Assembly (NCBI RefSeq): GCF_900110025.1
Contig: NZ_FOCE01000005.1
Coordinates: 186,001 to 250,000 of the forward strand
Length of the DNA stretch: 64,000 bases
From: Gemmobacter aquatilis
GTDB lineage: Bacteria; Pseudomonadota; Alphaproteobacteria; Rhodobacterales; Rhodobacteraceae
Direction: 5' to 3'
The notes beneath the pieces were generated by a model. That model did no database searches and was not told the DNA's origin. It saw nothing but the letters and a program-made list of their open reading frames with translations. The translations under genes and the position numbers were made by a program. Below, piece after piece: positions 21,507-29,888 of this stretch (the first letter of the stretch is position 1; every line of letters starts with the position of its first letter).

Positions 21507-22100
21507 ATGAAGACCTCCTCTCTCGCCCTTGTCCTGCTCGCCGCGACGGCGGCCCCGGCACTTGCCCAGTCGGCAGGGGATATGACGTTCGGCTTCGGCA
21601 TCGGCTATGTGGCGCCGACCAGCGATAACGGCACGCTCGCCGGGGCGGATACCGATATCGGCGACAGCGTGCGCCCGACCATCACCTTCGAGTATTTCGT
21701 GCGCGACAATATCGGCATCGAAGTGCTGGGCGCCCTGCCCTTCCATCATTCCATCGACCTTGGCGGGGATCGTGTCGGATCGACCAAGCAATTGCCGCCG
21801 ACTGTCTCGGTCAACTATCACATTCCGACCAGCGGCCCGATCACGCCCTTCGTGGGGGTTGGCGTGAACTACACCACGTTCTTCGAAGAAAGCTCCAGCC
21901 TGGGCGATCTGAGCATCGACGACAGCTGGGGTCTGGCCGCGCATCTGGGCATGGATTACGCCCTGTCCGACACCGGCGCGCTGCGGATGGACCTGCGCTA
22001 TATCGACATCAACAGCGATGTCTATCTGGATGGTGCCAAGATCGGCAAGGTTGATGTCAATCCGCTGGTGGCGGGCATCTCGTATATCATGAAGTTCTGA
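21507..22100 (+). CDS. ompW: OmpW family outer membrane protein
   Basis: The 197-residue product has a cleavable signal peptide (cut after ALAQ or LAQ near residue 22) and the OmpW eight-strand barrel pattern: GFGIGYVAPTSDNGT, SVRPTITFEYFVRDNIGIEV, ITPFVGVGVNYTTFFEE, ending with the terminal aromatic (SYIMKF) required for barrel assembly. The start is the ATG preceded by GGAAGG. OmpW proteins form small hydrophobic channels; E. coli ompW is FNR-controlled, consistent with the box upstream here. It sits on the opposite strand between liuA and liuB and ends in a strong terminator. Confidence 0.93.
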   Translation: MKTSSLALVLLAATAAPALAQSAGDMTFGFGIGYVAPTSDNGTLAGADTDIGDSVRPTITFEYFVRDNIGIEVLGALPFHHSIDLGGDRVGSTKQLPPTVSVNYHIPTSGPITPFVGVGVNYTTFFEESSSLGDLSIDDSWGLAAHLGMDYALSDTGALRMDLRYIDINSDVYLDGAKIGKVDVNPLVAGISYIMKF

Positions 22101-22127
22101 CTTCCTCGGGGATGAGGGGTGCGGACT

Positions 22128-22157
22128 GGGGTGCAGGCTTGGCCTGCGCCCCTTTTT
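22128..22157 (+). terminator. Rho-independent terminator after ompW
   Basis: GGGGTGCAGGC / GCCTGCGCCCC (11 bp, one G-T wobble, 3-base loop) followed by TTTTT, 28 bases after the ompW stop. Confidence 0.9.
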
Positions 22158-22164
22158 CATGGCC

Positions 22165-22187
22165 GGGTGCAGGTTCAACCTGCGCCC
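22165..22187. repeat. Second near-copy of the ompW terminator stem
   Basis: GGGTGCAGGTT / AACCTGCGCCC repeats the stem of the preceding terminator almost exactly 7 bases further on, followed by CTGTTTC. It lies just past the convergent liuA stop (22205) and may back up termination from ompW. Confidence 0.6.
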
Positions 22188-22204
22188 CTGTTTCACCGGC
22201 CCGA

Positions 22205-23368
22205 TCATGCCTGTGCCATCAGCTCGCGCCCGATCAGCATCCGGCGGATTTCCGATGTGCCCGCACCGATCTCCATCAGTTTGGCGTCGCGGAACAGCCG
22301 ACTGACCACCGAGTCGTTCAGGAACCCTGCGCCGCCCAGCGCCTGCACCGCCTGATGCGCCTGCACCATCGCCTGTTCGCTGGCATAAAGCACACAGCCC
22401 GCCGCATCGGCCCGCGTCACGGTGCCCCGGTCGCAGGCGCGCGCCGCCTCGTAGACATAGGCGCGCGCGGTGTTGAGCGCGACATACATGTCAGCGATCT
22501 TGGCCTGCATGAGCTGGAAATTCCCGATCGGCTGGCCGAACTGGTGGCGCTCTTTCGCATAGGGGATCACCTCGTCCAGACAGGCGGCGATGATGCCGGT
22601 GCCGATGCCCGACAGCACGACCCGTTCGTAATCAAGGCCCGACATCAGCACGCGCACGCCCTTGCCCTCGGCCCCCAGCACATTCTCGAACGGCACTTCG
22701 CAATCCTCGAACACCAGCTCGCCGGTATTCGAGCCGCGCATCCCCAGCTTGTCGAAATGCGGGCTGGTGGAAAAGCCCTTGAAGCCGCGTTCGACGATGA
22801 AGGCGGTGATGCCTTTCGGCCCGGCCTCGGGATCGGTTTTCGCATAGACGATCAGCGTATCGACATCCGGCCCGTTGGTGATCCAGTATTTGGAGCCGTT
22901 CAGAACGTAATAGCCATTCCGCTTTTCCGCCCGCAGCTTCATCGACACCACGTCGGACCCGGCGCCCGGCTCGCTCATCGCCAGAGCGCCGACATGGGTG
23001 CCGGAAACCAGACCGGGCAGGTATTTCGCCTTCTGCTCGGGGCTGCCGTTCAGCTTCATCTGGTTGACGCAGAGGTTGGAATGGGCGCCGTAAGACAGGC
23101 TGACCGAGGCAGAGGCGCGGGCGATTTCTTCGGTGGCGATGACATGGGCCAGATAGCCCATCCCCGCCCCACCAAACTCTTCGGGCACGGTGATGCCCAA
23201 CAGGCCCAGATCGCCCATCTCGCGCCACAGCTCGGCGGGGAACACATTGTCCCGGTCCACCTGCGCCGCCAGCGGTTTCACCCGCTCCTGCGCCCAGCGA
23301 TGCACCATGTCGCGCAGGGCGGCGACATCCTCGCCAAGATCGAAGTGCATCGGGCTTGTGAACATCAT
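22205..23368 (-). CDS. liuA: Isovaleryl-CoA dehydrogenase
   Basis: This FAD acyl-CoA dehydrogenase oxidises isovaleryl-CoA to 3-methylcrotonyl-CoA, the first committed step of the liu pathway. The 387-residue protein has the family segments [59 protein letters not shown] and, near the C-terminus, [20 protein letters not shown] with [18 protein letters not shown]. The [22 protein letters not shown] segment around residue 250 carries the Glu expected as catalytic base in isovaleryl-CoA dehydrogenases. It has its own promoter and operator, separate from liuB. Confidence 0.94.
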   Translation of the reverse strand: MMFTSPMHFDLGEDVAALRDMVHRWAQERVKPLAAQVDRDNVFPAELWREMGDLGLLGITVPEEFGGAGMGYLAHVIATEEIARASASVSLSYGAHSNLCVNQMKLNGSPEQKAKYLPGLVSGTHVGALAMSEPGAGSDVVSMKLRAEKRNGYYVLNGSKYWITNGPDVDTLIVYAKTDPEAGPKGITAFIVERGFKGFSTSPHFDKLGMRGSNTGELVFEDCEVPFENVLGAEGKGVRVLMSGLDYERVVLSGIGTGIIAACLDEVIPYAKERHQFGQPIGNFQLMQAKIADMYVALNTARAYVYEAARACDRGTVTRADAAGCVLYASEQAMVQAHQAVQALGGAGFLNDSVVSRLFRDAKLMEIGAGTSEIRRMLIGRELMAQA

Positions 23369-23380
23369 TCCCTCCCAAGA

Positions 23381-23398
23381 ATTGAACGCTCGTTCAAT
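23381..23398. promoter_or_regulatory. 18-bp palindromic operator of liuA
   Basis: ATTGAACG-CT-CGTTCAAT has perfect 8-base arms and a 2-base centre. It lies between the liuA -10 and its ribosome binding site, overlapping the -10 by three bases, so a bound dimer would block transcription. The form resembles TetR-family operators. No regulator gene is nearby. Confidence 0.7.
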
Positions 23399-23424
23399 AA
23401 AAGGTATTCACCGAGTCGCGTCAA
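23396..23424 (-). promoter_or_regulatory. liuA promoter
   Basis: Minus strand: TTGACG (23424-23419), 17-base spacer, TTTATT (23401-23396). The start site would fall inside the 18-bp palindrome. Confidence 0.6.
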
Positions 23425-23497
23425 GCGTTTCGTGACACGCCAACCTTGCGGGTTGCCTTGCGTTGCCCCACCTTGAGGCAAAGCGCAGGAGAGAAAG

Positions 23498-23950
23498 ATG
23501 AAACAGGTTCTGGCTGTGATTGCAGCGCTGCTGGCCAGTCCGGCCCTGGCCGAAGAGATCGGGCAGGTCGGCGTGGATTGGGTGGGCAATGACATCATCA
23601 TCGAAGCCTTCGCCGATCCCGATGTGCAGGGGGTGACCTGCCATCTGGCCTATTTCGACCGCTCGGTGATCGACCGGCTGCAACAGGGCAACTGGTTTGA
23701 AGACCCGTCCTATTCGGCGGTGGATTGCACACAGACCGGGCCGATCGTGCTGGGCAAGATCGACCGCAGCGGCGGCGGTGAAGAGGTGTTCAGCGAGGGC
23801 CGCTCGCTGATCCTGAAATCGCTGAAGGTGACGCGGGTCTATGACGCGAAGAACAAGGCGCTGGTCTATCTCGCCCATGCCAGCGAGTTGACCCAGGGCT
23901 CGGGCAAGATGTCACTGTCGGTGGTGCCGCTGGGCGATGCCGCGCCGTAA
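23498..23950 (+). CDS. creA: CreA family periplasmic protein
   Basis: The 150-residue product has a signal peptide (cut after ALA, residue 18). The mature part follows the CreA pattern: IIIEAFADPDVQGVTCHLAY, SVIDRL, then EEVFSEGRSLILKSLKVTRV and YDAKNKALVYLAHASELTQG and SVVPL at the end. CreA proteins are conserved in Proteobacteria but their biochemical role is unknown. The ATG is preceded by GGAGAG. The gene is divergent from liuA with about 130 bases between them and ends in a GC-rich hairpin. Confidence 0.9.
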   Translation: MKQVLAVIAALLASPALAEEIGQVGVDWVGNDIIIEAFADPDVQGVTCHLAYFDRSVIDRLQQGNWFEDPSYSAVDCTQTGPIVLGKIDRSGGGEEVFSEGRSLILKSLKVTRVYDAKNKALVYLAHASELTQGSGKMSLSVVPLGDAAP

Positions 23951-23977
23951 GGCGCGCCCTGCATCCGGCGGAGCAGA

Positions 23978-23997
23978 AGGGGGCGCTCGCGCCCCCT
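23978..23997 (+). terminator. Hairpin after creA
   Basis: AGGGGGCGC-TC-GCGCCCCCT is a 9-bp stem followed by CTT; the U-run is poor but position just after the creA stop suggests termination. Confidence 0.5.
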
Positions 23998-24019
23998 CTT
24001 GGCCTGAGGCCAATTCACC

Positions 24020-24135
24020 CCCTGAGGATATTTTCAGACAGAAAATGGAAAGGTGCGGCCCCCTGCTTCATTTTCTGTTCCTAAATATCCTCGGGGGGAG
24101 GCCCGCAGGGCCGTGGGGGGCAGACAGCCCCCCGG
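24020..24135. repeat. Family A palindromic repeat, two inverted copies between convergent genes
   Basis: The forward copy has GAGGATATTTTCAGACAGAA followed by AATGG (24024-24048). An inverted relative follows: CTTCATTTTCTGTTCCTAAA then TATCCTCGGGG (24066-24095), ending in GGGGGGCAGACAGCCCCCCG (24115-24134). It fills the gap between the convergent creA and DegT genes and probably terminates both. Confidence 0.7.
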
Positions 24136-24142
24136 CGACGGA

Positions 24143-25366
24143 TCAGTCGGCGCGCGCTGCGGCATCGGGCGCCGTCAGGTCGCCCTGAAACACCGCCGAC
24201 ACCTCGGCGCGGAGGATCCGGGCAATCTGGGCGCAATCGTCCAGGCTGAAGGTCAGCGGCAGGCGCATGTCGAGGATGGCAGTCAGGATGCGGTCGGTTT
24301 CGGGCATCGGATCGCCCGGCGCATAGCGCCAGCTTTCATAGCGCGAGGTGAAGGCCACGGGTTCGGGCGCGCCGAACCATTTCAGCTCCACCCCCCGCGC
24401 GGCGCAGCGGGCAGTAACGGCGCGGATCGCCTCGGGCGCCCAATCCAGCAGCAGGAACTGGAAGGAGGAGGCGACATAGCCCTCCGCCTCGGGTCGGGCG
24501 ATCAGGGTCAGGCCGGGGGTCTGGGCCAGTCCCTCTTCCAGCACGCGGTAGCGGTCGTTCCAGCGGGCACATTGTGTGGCAAGGTCGCGCAGTTGCGGGC
24601 GCAGGATCGCGGCGCGCAGATTGTCCATCCGGCCCGAGATATTGGGCGTGACCAGCCGCAGATCGGCAAAAGCCTCGGGCGGCGGCGCGGCGCGGTGGCG
24701 GTCGTAGAGCATGTAGCTGCCCGACAGCAGGATCGCGCGCGCCATGACCTGCGCATCATCCGAGATCAGCAGCCCACCCTCGCCGGAATTGGCGTGCTTG
24801 TAGGTCTGCGTCGAAAAGCACCCCACCGCCCCCCAGCGCCCGGTCAGCCGCCCGGCCCAGCTTGCCCCCATCGTATGGGCGCAATCCTCGATCACCGTGA
24901 TGCCTTGGGCGTCGCACAGCGCCATCAGCCGCGCCATATCGACGATATGGCCGCGCATATGGCTGAGCAGCAGCACCCGCGCCTGCCCTGCCTTGGCGGC
25001 CAGATCGTCAAGGTCGATCACCAGCCCTTCGGTCACGCCCACGAAGACCGGCACAGCGCCGATGCTGGCAATCGCGCCCGGCACCGGGGCCAGGGTGAAG
25101 GCGTTGGTCAGCACCCGATCCCCCGGCTGCACCCCCACGGCCCGCAGCGCGCAGGCCAGCGCATAGCCGCCCGAGGCAACGGCAAGGCAGTAGCGCGCGC
25201 CGGTCTGGGCGGCGAACTCCTCTTCCAGCGCCGCCGCTTCGGCGATCTCGCCGGGGGCGGTGTTGTAGCGGTGCAGGCGGCCCGATTGCATGACACGCAG
25301 CGCCGCGTCGATCGCCTCGGGCGGCAGGGGTTCCTGCTGGGTGAAACTGCCGGTGAAACGCTCCAT
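24143..25366 (-). CDS. DegT/DnrJ/EryC1/StrS family PLP aminotransferase
   Basis: This 407-residue fold-type I PLP enzyme has the family layout: GEIAEAAALEEEFAAQTGAR then CLAVASGGYALACAL (cofactor phosphate region), VIEDCAHTMGASW with the Asp that contacts the PLP nitrogen (Asp161), and the Schiff-base lysine Lys190 in TYKHANSGEGGLLISDD. These enzymes usually aminate keto-sugars for surface polysaccharides, but no sugar nucleotide genes adjoin it. Its only partner is gph 2 bases upstream. The substrate cannot be read from context. Confidence 0.88.
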   Translation of the reverse strand: MERFTGSFTQQEPLPPEAIDAALRVMQSGRLHRYNTAPGEIAEAAALEEEFAAQTGARYCLAVASGGYALACALRAVGVQPGDRVLTNAFTLAPVPGAIASIGAVPVFVGVTEGLVIDLDDLAAKAGQARVLLLSHMRGHIVDMARLMALCDAQGITVIEDCAHTMGASWAGRLTGRWGAVGCFSTQTYKHANSGEGGLLISDDAQVMARAILLSGSYMLYDRHRAAPPPEAFADLRLVTPNISGRMDNLRAAILRPQLRDLATQCARWNDRYRVLEEGLAQTPGLTLIARPEAEGYVASSFQFLLLDWAPEAIRAVTARCAARGVELKWFGAPEPVAFTSRYESWRYAPGDPMPETDRILTAILDMRLPLTFSLDDCAQIARILRAEVSAVFQGDLTAPDAAARAD

Positions 25367-25368
25367 GC

Positions 25369-26034
25369 TCAGGCCCCCAGCAGGCGGTCGGCCAGGGCGG
25401 GCAGATCGCGGTAATGGTCCAGCAGCGCCTCGGGCGCCAGCCGCGCCACCCCGGCGCCTTCGGGGCCGAAGCTGACCAGCACGCAGGGCACGCCGACGGC
25501 GGCGGCGGTCTTGCGGTCGGTTTCCGTGTCGCCGATCAGGATCGAGCGGGCCGGGATGCCCCCGGCCTGATGCACCGCCGCCAGATAGGGCGCGGGGTCG
25601 GGTTTGCGGGTGGGCAGCGTATCGGCGCCGATCAGGCTGCCGAACAGATCACGGATGCCAAGGCGCCGGGTCAGGGTTTCGGCCAGACCTTCGGGCTTGT
25701 TGGTGCAGATCGCGGTGGCATAGCCCGCCGCCCGCAGCGCCTGCACCGCCTCCACCGCGCCGGGGTAAAGGCGGGTATGGGTGTCGATCCCGTCGGCATA
25801 GGCGGCCAGCAGCACCGGATATTGCGCGGCGATCAGCGCATCATCGGCGATCCCCAGCCGAGAGAGGCCGAGCGTCAGCATTGCCCGCCCGCCATGGAAC
25901 GCGGTCAGCGCGTCCTGTTCCGGGTCCAGCAGGTCGCCGTGCCCCAGCCCGCGAAAGCAGGCATTGGCCGCCGCGATCAGATCGGCGCTGGTATCGGCCA
26001 GCGTGCCGTCCAGATCAAAGACCACAGTGCGCAT
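25369..26034 (-). CDS. gph: HAD-superfamily phosphatase, phosphoglycolate phosphatase-like
   Basis: This 221-residue HAD hydrolase has motif I VVFDLDGTLADT (nucleophile Asp7, acid Asp9), motif II ICTNKPEG, motif III lysine in TRKPDPAPYL and motif IV LIGDTETDRKTA. The sequence is closest in style to Gph, which dephosphorylates 2-phosphoglycolate, but other small phosphate esters are possible. The start MRTVVFDLDG is preferred over an in-frame ATG 51 bases upstream. It is followed closely by the DegT-type gene. Confidence 0.85.
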   Translation of the reverse strand: MRTVVFDLDGTLADTSADLIAAANACFRGLGHGDLLDPEQDALTAFHGGRAMLTLGLSRLGIADDALIAAQYPVLLAAYADGIDTHTRLYPGAVEAVQALRAAGYATAICTNKPEGLAETLTRRLGIRDLFGSLIGADTLPTRKPDPAPYLAAVHQAGGIPARSILIGDTETDRKTAAAVGVPCVLVSFGPEGAGVARLAPEALLDHYRDLPALADRLLGA

Positions 26035-26088
26035 GATCGCTCCTTCAGGGGTTGAAACCTGCGGTAAGGATGTGTGAAGGGGCACAGC

Positions 26089-26116
26089 TTGCGCGCCCCG
26101 TGATCCGGGTTAAAAC
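26089..26116 (+). promoter_or_regulatory. Candidate glmU promoter
   Basis: TTGCGC, 16-base spacer, TAAAAC, ending 27 bases before the glmU ATG. It is flanked by inverted arms GCTTGCGC (26087-26094) and GCGCAAGC (26119-26126), which enclose the -10. Confidence 0.4.
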
Positions 26117-26143
26117 GGGCGCAAGCCAAAGAAAAGGGGTGCC

Positions 26144-27499
26144 ATGCCTGTCTCGCTCGTCATTCTTGCCGCAGGGCAAGGCACGCGGATGAATTCCGAC
26201 CTGCCGAAGGTGCTGCATCATGTGGCAGGCGCCCCGCTGTTGCACCATGCGATGCAGGCCGGTGCGGCCTTGGCGCCAGAGCGGGTGGTGGTGGTTGCCG
26301 GCCATGGCGCCGCGGCGGTGAGCAAGGCCGCCCGCGCCTATGACGAGGCCTGCACGGTGGTGGTGCAGGAGGCGCAGTTGGGCACCGCGCACGCCGTGGC
26401 GCAGGCGGCCCCGGCGCTGGAGGGGGCGACAGGCGATTGTGTCGTGCTTTACGGCGACACGCCCTTCATCCGCCCCGAAACGCTGGAGGCGATGCTGGAC
26501 GCCCGCGCCCGTCATGCCGTGGTGGTGCTGGGCTTCGAGGCACGCGATCCGGGGCGCTATGGCCGGTTGATCGCGCAGGGCGAGGCGCTGGAACGGATTG
26601 TGGAGTTCAAGGATGCCACAGTTGAAGAACGCGCGATAAGCCTTTGCAATTCCGGCGTGATCTGCGCCGATACCGCCACGCTGTTCAGCCTTGTTTCCGC
26701 CGTCGGCAACGACAATGCGGCGGGCGAATATTACCTGACCGACATCGTGGAACTGGCCCGCAAGCGCGGCTTGTCGGCGGGCGTGGTGATCTGCGACGAG
26801 GCGGAGACGCTGGGCGTGAACACCCGCGCGCAACTGGCCGAGGCGGAAGCCGCCTTTCAGGCGCGGGCAAGGGCCGAGGCGCTGGAGAACGGCGTGACGC
26901 TGACCGCGCCCGAGACCGTGTTCTTCGCCTTGGATACCCATGTCGGCCGCGATGCCATCATCGGGCCCAATGTGATTTTCGGGCCGGGCGTCACGATTGA
27001 GTCCGGCGCCGAGATCCGCGCCTTCTGCCATCTGGAAGGCTGCCATATCTCGCGCGGGGCCACCGTCGGCCCGTTTGCCCGGCTGCGCCCCGGCGCCGAA
27101 CTGGCCGAGGATGTGCATGTCGGTAACTTTGTCGAGATCAAGAACGCCATTCTGGACGAGGGTGTGAAGGTCGGCCACCTGACCTATCTGGGCGATGCCG
27201 ATGTGGGCGAGCATACCAATATTGGCGCGGGCACCGTGACCTGCAATTATGACGGCGTGAACAAGCACCGCACCACAATCGGCAAACGCGCCTTCATCGG
27301 ATCGGACACCATGCTGGTGGCGCCGGTGCGCGTGGGCGACGGGGCGATGACCGGCTCGGGCTCTGTCATCACCGAAGACGTGCCCTCGGATGCCGTGGCG
27401 CTGGGGCGAGCCAAGCAGGTGACGAAGCCGGGGCTCGCCCCGCGCCTGTTCGAGATGTATCGGGCCATCAAGGCGAAACGCCAGAAAGGCGAAGCATAA
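26144..27499 (+). CDS. glmU: Bifunctional UDP-N-acetylglucosamine pyrophosphorylase / glucosamine-1-phosphate N-acetyltransferase
   Basis: GlmU makes UDP-GlcNAc for peptidoglycan and LPS in two steps. The 451-residue protein has the N-terminal nucleotidyltransferase motif LAAGQGTRMNSDLPKVLH and GDTPFI, and a C-terminal left-handed beta-helix of hexapeptide repeats (IIGPNVIFGPGVTI, HTNIGAGTVTCNYDGVNKH) with the acetyltransferase active-site region. The length is typical. Its stop overlaps the glmS ATG by one base (TAATG), so the pathway's two genes are coupled. Confidence 0.98.
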   Translation: MPVSLVILAAGQGTRMNSDLPKVLHHVAGAPLLHHAMQAGAALAPERVVVVAGHGAAAVSKAARAYDEACTVVVQEAQLGTAHAVAQAAPALEGATGDCVVLYGDTPFIRPETLEAMLDARARHAVVVLGFEARDPGRYGRLIAQGEALERIVEFKDATVEERAISLCNSGVICADTATLFSLVSAVGNDNAAGEYYLTDIVELARKRGLSAGVVICDEAETLGVNTRAQLAEAEAAFQARARAEALENGVTLTAPETVFFALDTHVGRDAIIGPNVIFGPGVTIESGAEIRAFCHLEGCHISRGATVGPFARLRPGAELAEDVHVGNFVEIKNAILDEGVKVGHLTYLGDADVGEHTNIGAGTVTCNYDGVNKHRTTIGKRAFIGSDTMLVAPVRVGDGAMTGSGSVITEDVPSDAVALGRAKQVTKPGLAPRLFEMYRAIKAKRQKGEA

Positions 27500-29328
27500 T
27501 GTGCGGGATTGTCGGGGTTCTGGGCAACCATCAGGTGGCGCCGCTGCTGGTGGAATCGCTCAAGCGGCTGGAATATCGCGGCTATGACAGCGCAGGCATC
27601 GCCACGGTGAACGACGGCAAGCTGGATCGCCGCCGCGCCGTGGGCAAGCTGGTGAACCTGTCCGACCTGCTGGTGCATGAACCTTTGGCCGGGCGCGCAG
27701 GCATCGGCCATACCCGCTGGGCCACCCATGGCGCCGCGACCGTCGCCAATGCCCACCCGCACAAGGCGGGCACTGTCGCCGTGGTGCATAACGGCATCAT
27801 CGAGAATTTCCGCGATCTGCGCTGCGAGTTGAAAGCGGCGGGCTACGATTTCGAATCGGAAACCGATACCGAAACCGTGGTGGTGCTGACCCGCGCCCTG
27901 CTGGCCAGCGGCAAGACCCCGCAACAGGCGGTCGAGGCGCTGCTGCCCCGGCTGCATGGTGCCTTTGCGCTGTGTTTCCTGTTTGAAGGCGAGGATGATC
28001 TGCTGATCTGCGCCCGCAAAGGCTCTCCCCTCGCCATCGGCCATGGCGACGGCGAGATGTTCGTCGGCTCCGACGCGATCGCGCTGGCGCCGATGACCGA
28101 CCGCATCACCTATCTGGAGGAAGGCGACTGGGCGGTGGTCACCCGCGCCGGGGCCGAGATCTTTGACGCGCAGAACCGCCGCGCCAATCGCGCGATGACC
28201 CGGATTCAGGTGGATGCCACGCGGATCGAGAAAGCGGGCTACAAGCATTTCATGGCAAAGGAAATCGCCGAACAGCCCGCCGTTCTGGCCGATGCGCTGC
28301 GCCATTATGTGGAAAACAGCGGCGGGGTGAACCCGGCGCTGCGGCTGCCCGAAGGGCTGGATTTCACGCAGATCGACCGGCTGACCATGGTCGCCTGCGG
28401 CACGGCCTCTTACGCCTGCCATGTGGCGAAATACTGGTTTGAAAGCCTCGCCGGTCTGCCCTGCGACATCGACGTGGCCTCCGAATTCCGCTACCGCGAA
28501 CCGCCGCTTTCCGCGCGCAGCTGGGCGCTGTTCGTCAGCCAGTCGGGCGAAACCGCCGACACGCTGGCGGCGCTGCGCTATGCGAAGGACAAGGTGGCGA
28601 AGATCGTGGCAGTGGTGAACGTCTCCACCTCCTCCATCGCGCGCGAGGCGGATCTGGCGCTGCCGATCCTGGCCGGGATCGAGGTCGGCGTGGCCTCGAC
28701 CAAGGCCTTCACCTGCCAGTTGGCGGTGCTGGCGCTGCTGGCCTTGAAGGCCGGGCAGGATCGCGGGCGGCTGACGGCGGCGCAGGTGCAGGCGCATCTG
28801 GCCGATTTCGCGCTGCTGCCGGGGCTGATGAACCATGCGCTGGGGCTGGCGGGCGAGATCGAAAGCCTGTCGGACCAGTTGGCCGAGGCGCAGGACGTGC
28901 TGTTCCTGGGCCGTGGCCCGATGTATCCGCTGGCGCTGGAAGGCGCGCTGAAACTGAAGGAAATCAGCTATATCCACGCCGAAGGCTATGCGTCGGGCGA
29001 GCTGAAACACGGCCCCATCGCGCTGATCGACAACCGCGTGCCGGTGATCGTGCTGGCGCCGCGCGACCATCTGTTCGAGAAGACCGTCAGCAACATGCAA
29101 GAGGTCATGGCGCGGCATGGCAAGGTGCTGCTGCTGTCGGATGCGGCAGGCGTGGCCGAGGCGGGCGCGGGCTGCTGGCAGGCGCTGACCCTGCCGCAGG
29201 TGCCCGATCTGCTGGCGCCGATCCTTTATGCGATCCCGGCGCAACTGCTGGCCTATCACACCGCGATTGCCAAGGGCACCGATGTGGACCAGCCGCGCAA
29301 TCTGGCGAAATCCGTGACGGTGGAGTGA
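27499..29328 (+). CDS. glmS: Glutamine-fructose-6-phosphate aminotransferase (isomerizing)
   Basis: GlmS converts fructose-6-phosphate and glutamine to glucosamine-6-phosphate. The 609-residue protein starts MCGIVGVLG (Cys2 nucleophile of the glutaminase domain), has RLEYRGYDSAGIA, and two SIS sugar-isomerase domains (VACGTASYACHVAKYW, FVSQSGETADTLAALRYAK, GRGPMYPLALEGALKLKEIS), ending in DVDQPRNLAKSVTVE. No glmS ribozyme is present since the leader is inside glmU. Confidence 0.99.
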   Translation: MCGIVGVLGNHQVAPLLVESLKRLEYRGYDSAGIATVNDGKLDRRRAVGKLVNLSDLLVHEPLAGRAGIGHTRWATHGAATVANAHPHKAGTVAVVHNGIIENFRDLRCELKAAGYDFESETDTETVVVLTRALLASGKTPQQAVEALLPRLHGAFALCFLFEGEDDLLICARKGSPLAIGHGDGEMFVGSDAIALAPMTDRITYLEEGDWAVVTRAGAEIFDAQNRRANRAMTRIQVDATRIEKAGYKHFMAKEIAEQPAVLADALRHYVENSGGVNPALRLPEGLDFTQIDRLTMVACGTASYACHVAKYWFESLAGLPCDIDVASEFRYREPPLSARSWALFVSQSGETADTLAALRYAKDKVAKIVAVVNVSTSSIAREADLALPILAGIEVGVASTKAFTCQLAVLALLALKAGQDRGRLTAAQVQAHLADFALLPGLMNHALGLAGEIESLSDQLAEAQDVLFLGRGPMYPLALEGALKLKEISYIHAEGYASGELKHGPIALIDNRVPVIVLAPRDHLFEKTVSNMQEVMARHGKVLLLSDAAGVAEAGAGCWQALTLPQVPDLLAPILYAIPAQLLAYHTAIAKGTDVDQPRNLAKSVTVE

Positions 29329-29888
29329 TGGCGAAACAGTTCGACGCCTTCACCGAAGACCAACGCGCCTTCATCACCGAACAGCCGGTGTATTTCGTGG
29401 CAACCTCGGCGCCCGGCGCGCGGATCAACCTGTCGCCCAAGGGGATGGACAGCCTGCGCGTGATCGGGCCGAACCGGCTGCTCTGGCTGAATGTCACCGG
29501 ATCAGGGAACGAGACGGCCGCCCATCTGGCGCAGGATCCGCGCATGACGGTGATGTGGTGCAGCTTCAGCCAACGCCCGCTGATCATGCGCGCCTATGGC
29601 ACGGCGCGCATGGTGCATCTGGGCGATGCCGGTTGGGCCGATCTGGCCGCGCATCTGCCCGCCCTGCCCGGCGCCCGTCAGATCTGCGACATGACGGTCG
29701 ATCTGGTGCAAAGCTCTTGCGGCTTTGCCGTGCCGTTCATGGAATTCCAGCAGGACCGCCCGGTCCTGCGCGACTGGGCCGAACAGAAGGGCCCCGAAGG
29801 CCTCGCCGCCTATTGGGCCGACAGAAACCGCAGTTCCATTGACGGGCTGCCCACCGGCATCGACGCCAATCTGAAAGACCGCATATGA
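29328..29888 (+). CDS. Pyridoxamine 5'-phosphate oxidase-like (split beta-barrel, FMN-binding type) protein
   Basis: This 186-residue protein has ARINLSPKGMDSLRVIGPNR, LLWLNVTGSGNETAAHL and MTVMWCSFSQRPLIMRAYGT, a pattern of PPOX-family flavin reductase-like proteins rather than true PdxH. The ATG overlaps the glmS stop (TGATG); a GTG one codon upstream is possible. Its stop overlaps the next gene. The substrate is unknown, and its place after glmS suggests only co-transcription. Confidence 0.82.
   Translation: MAKQFDAFTEDQRAFITEQPVYFVATSAPGARINLSPKGMDSLRVIGPNRLLWLNVTGSGNETAAHLAQDPRMTVMWCSFSQRPLIMRAYGTARMVHLGDAGWADLAAHLPALPGARQICDMTVDLVQSSCGFAVPFMEFQQDRPVLRDWAEQKGPEGLAAYWADRNRSSIDGLPTGIDANLKDRI

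Noticed and set aside
27490-27510. glmS ribozyme
   Set aside because: glmS starts at the last base of glmU, leaving no leader in which a ribozyme could fold.
27247-29259. 670-codon minus-strand frame opposite glmU-glmS
   Set aside because: Opposite strand of two certain genes, composition typical of a shadow frame, no domain.
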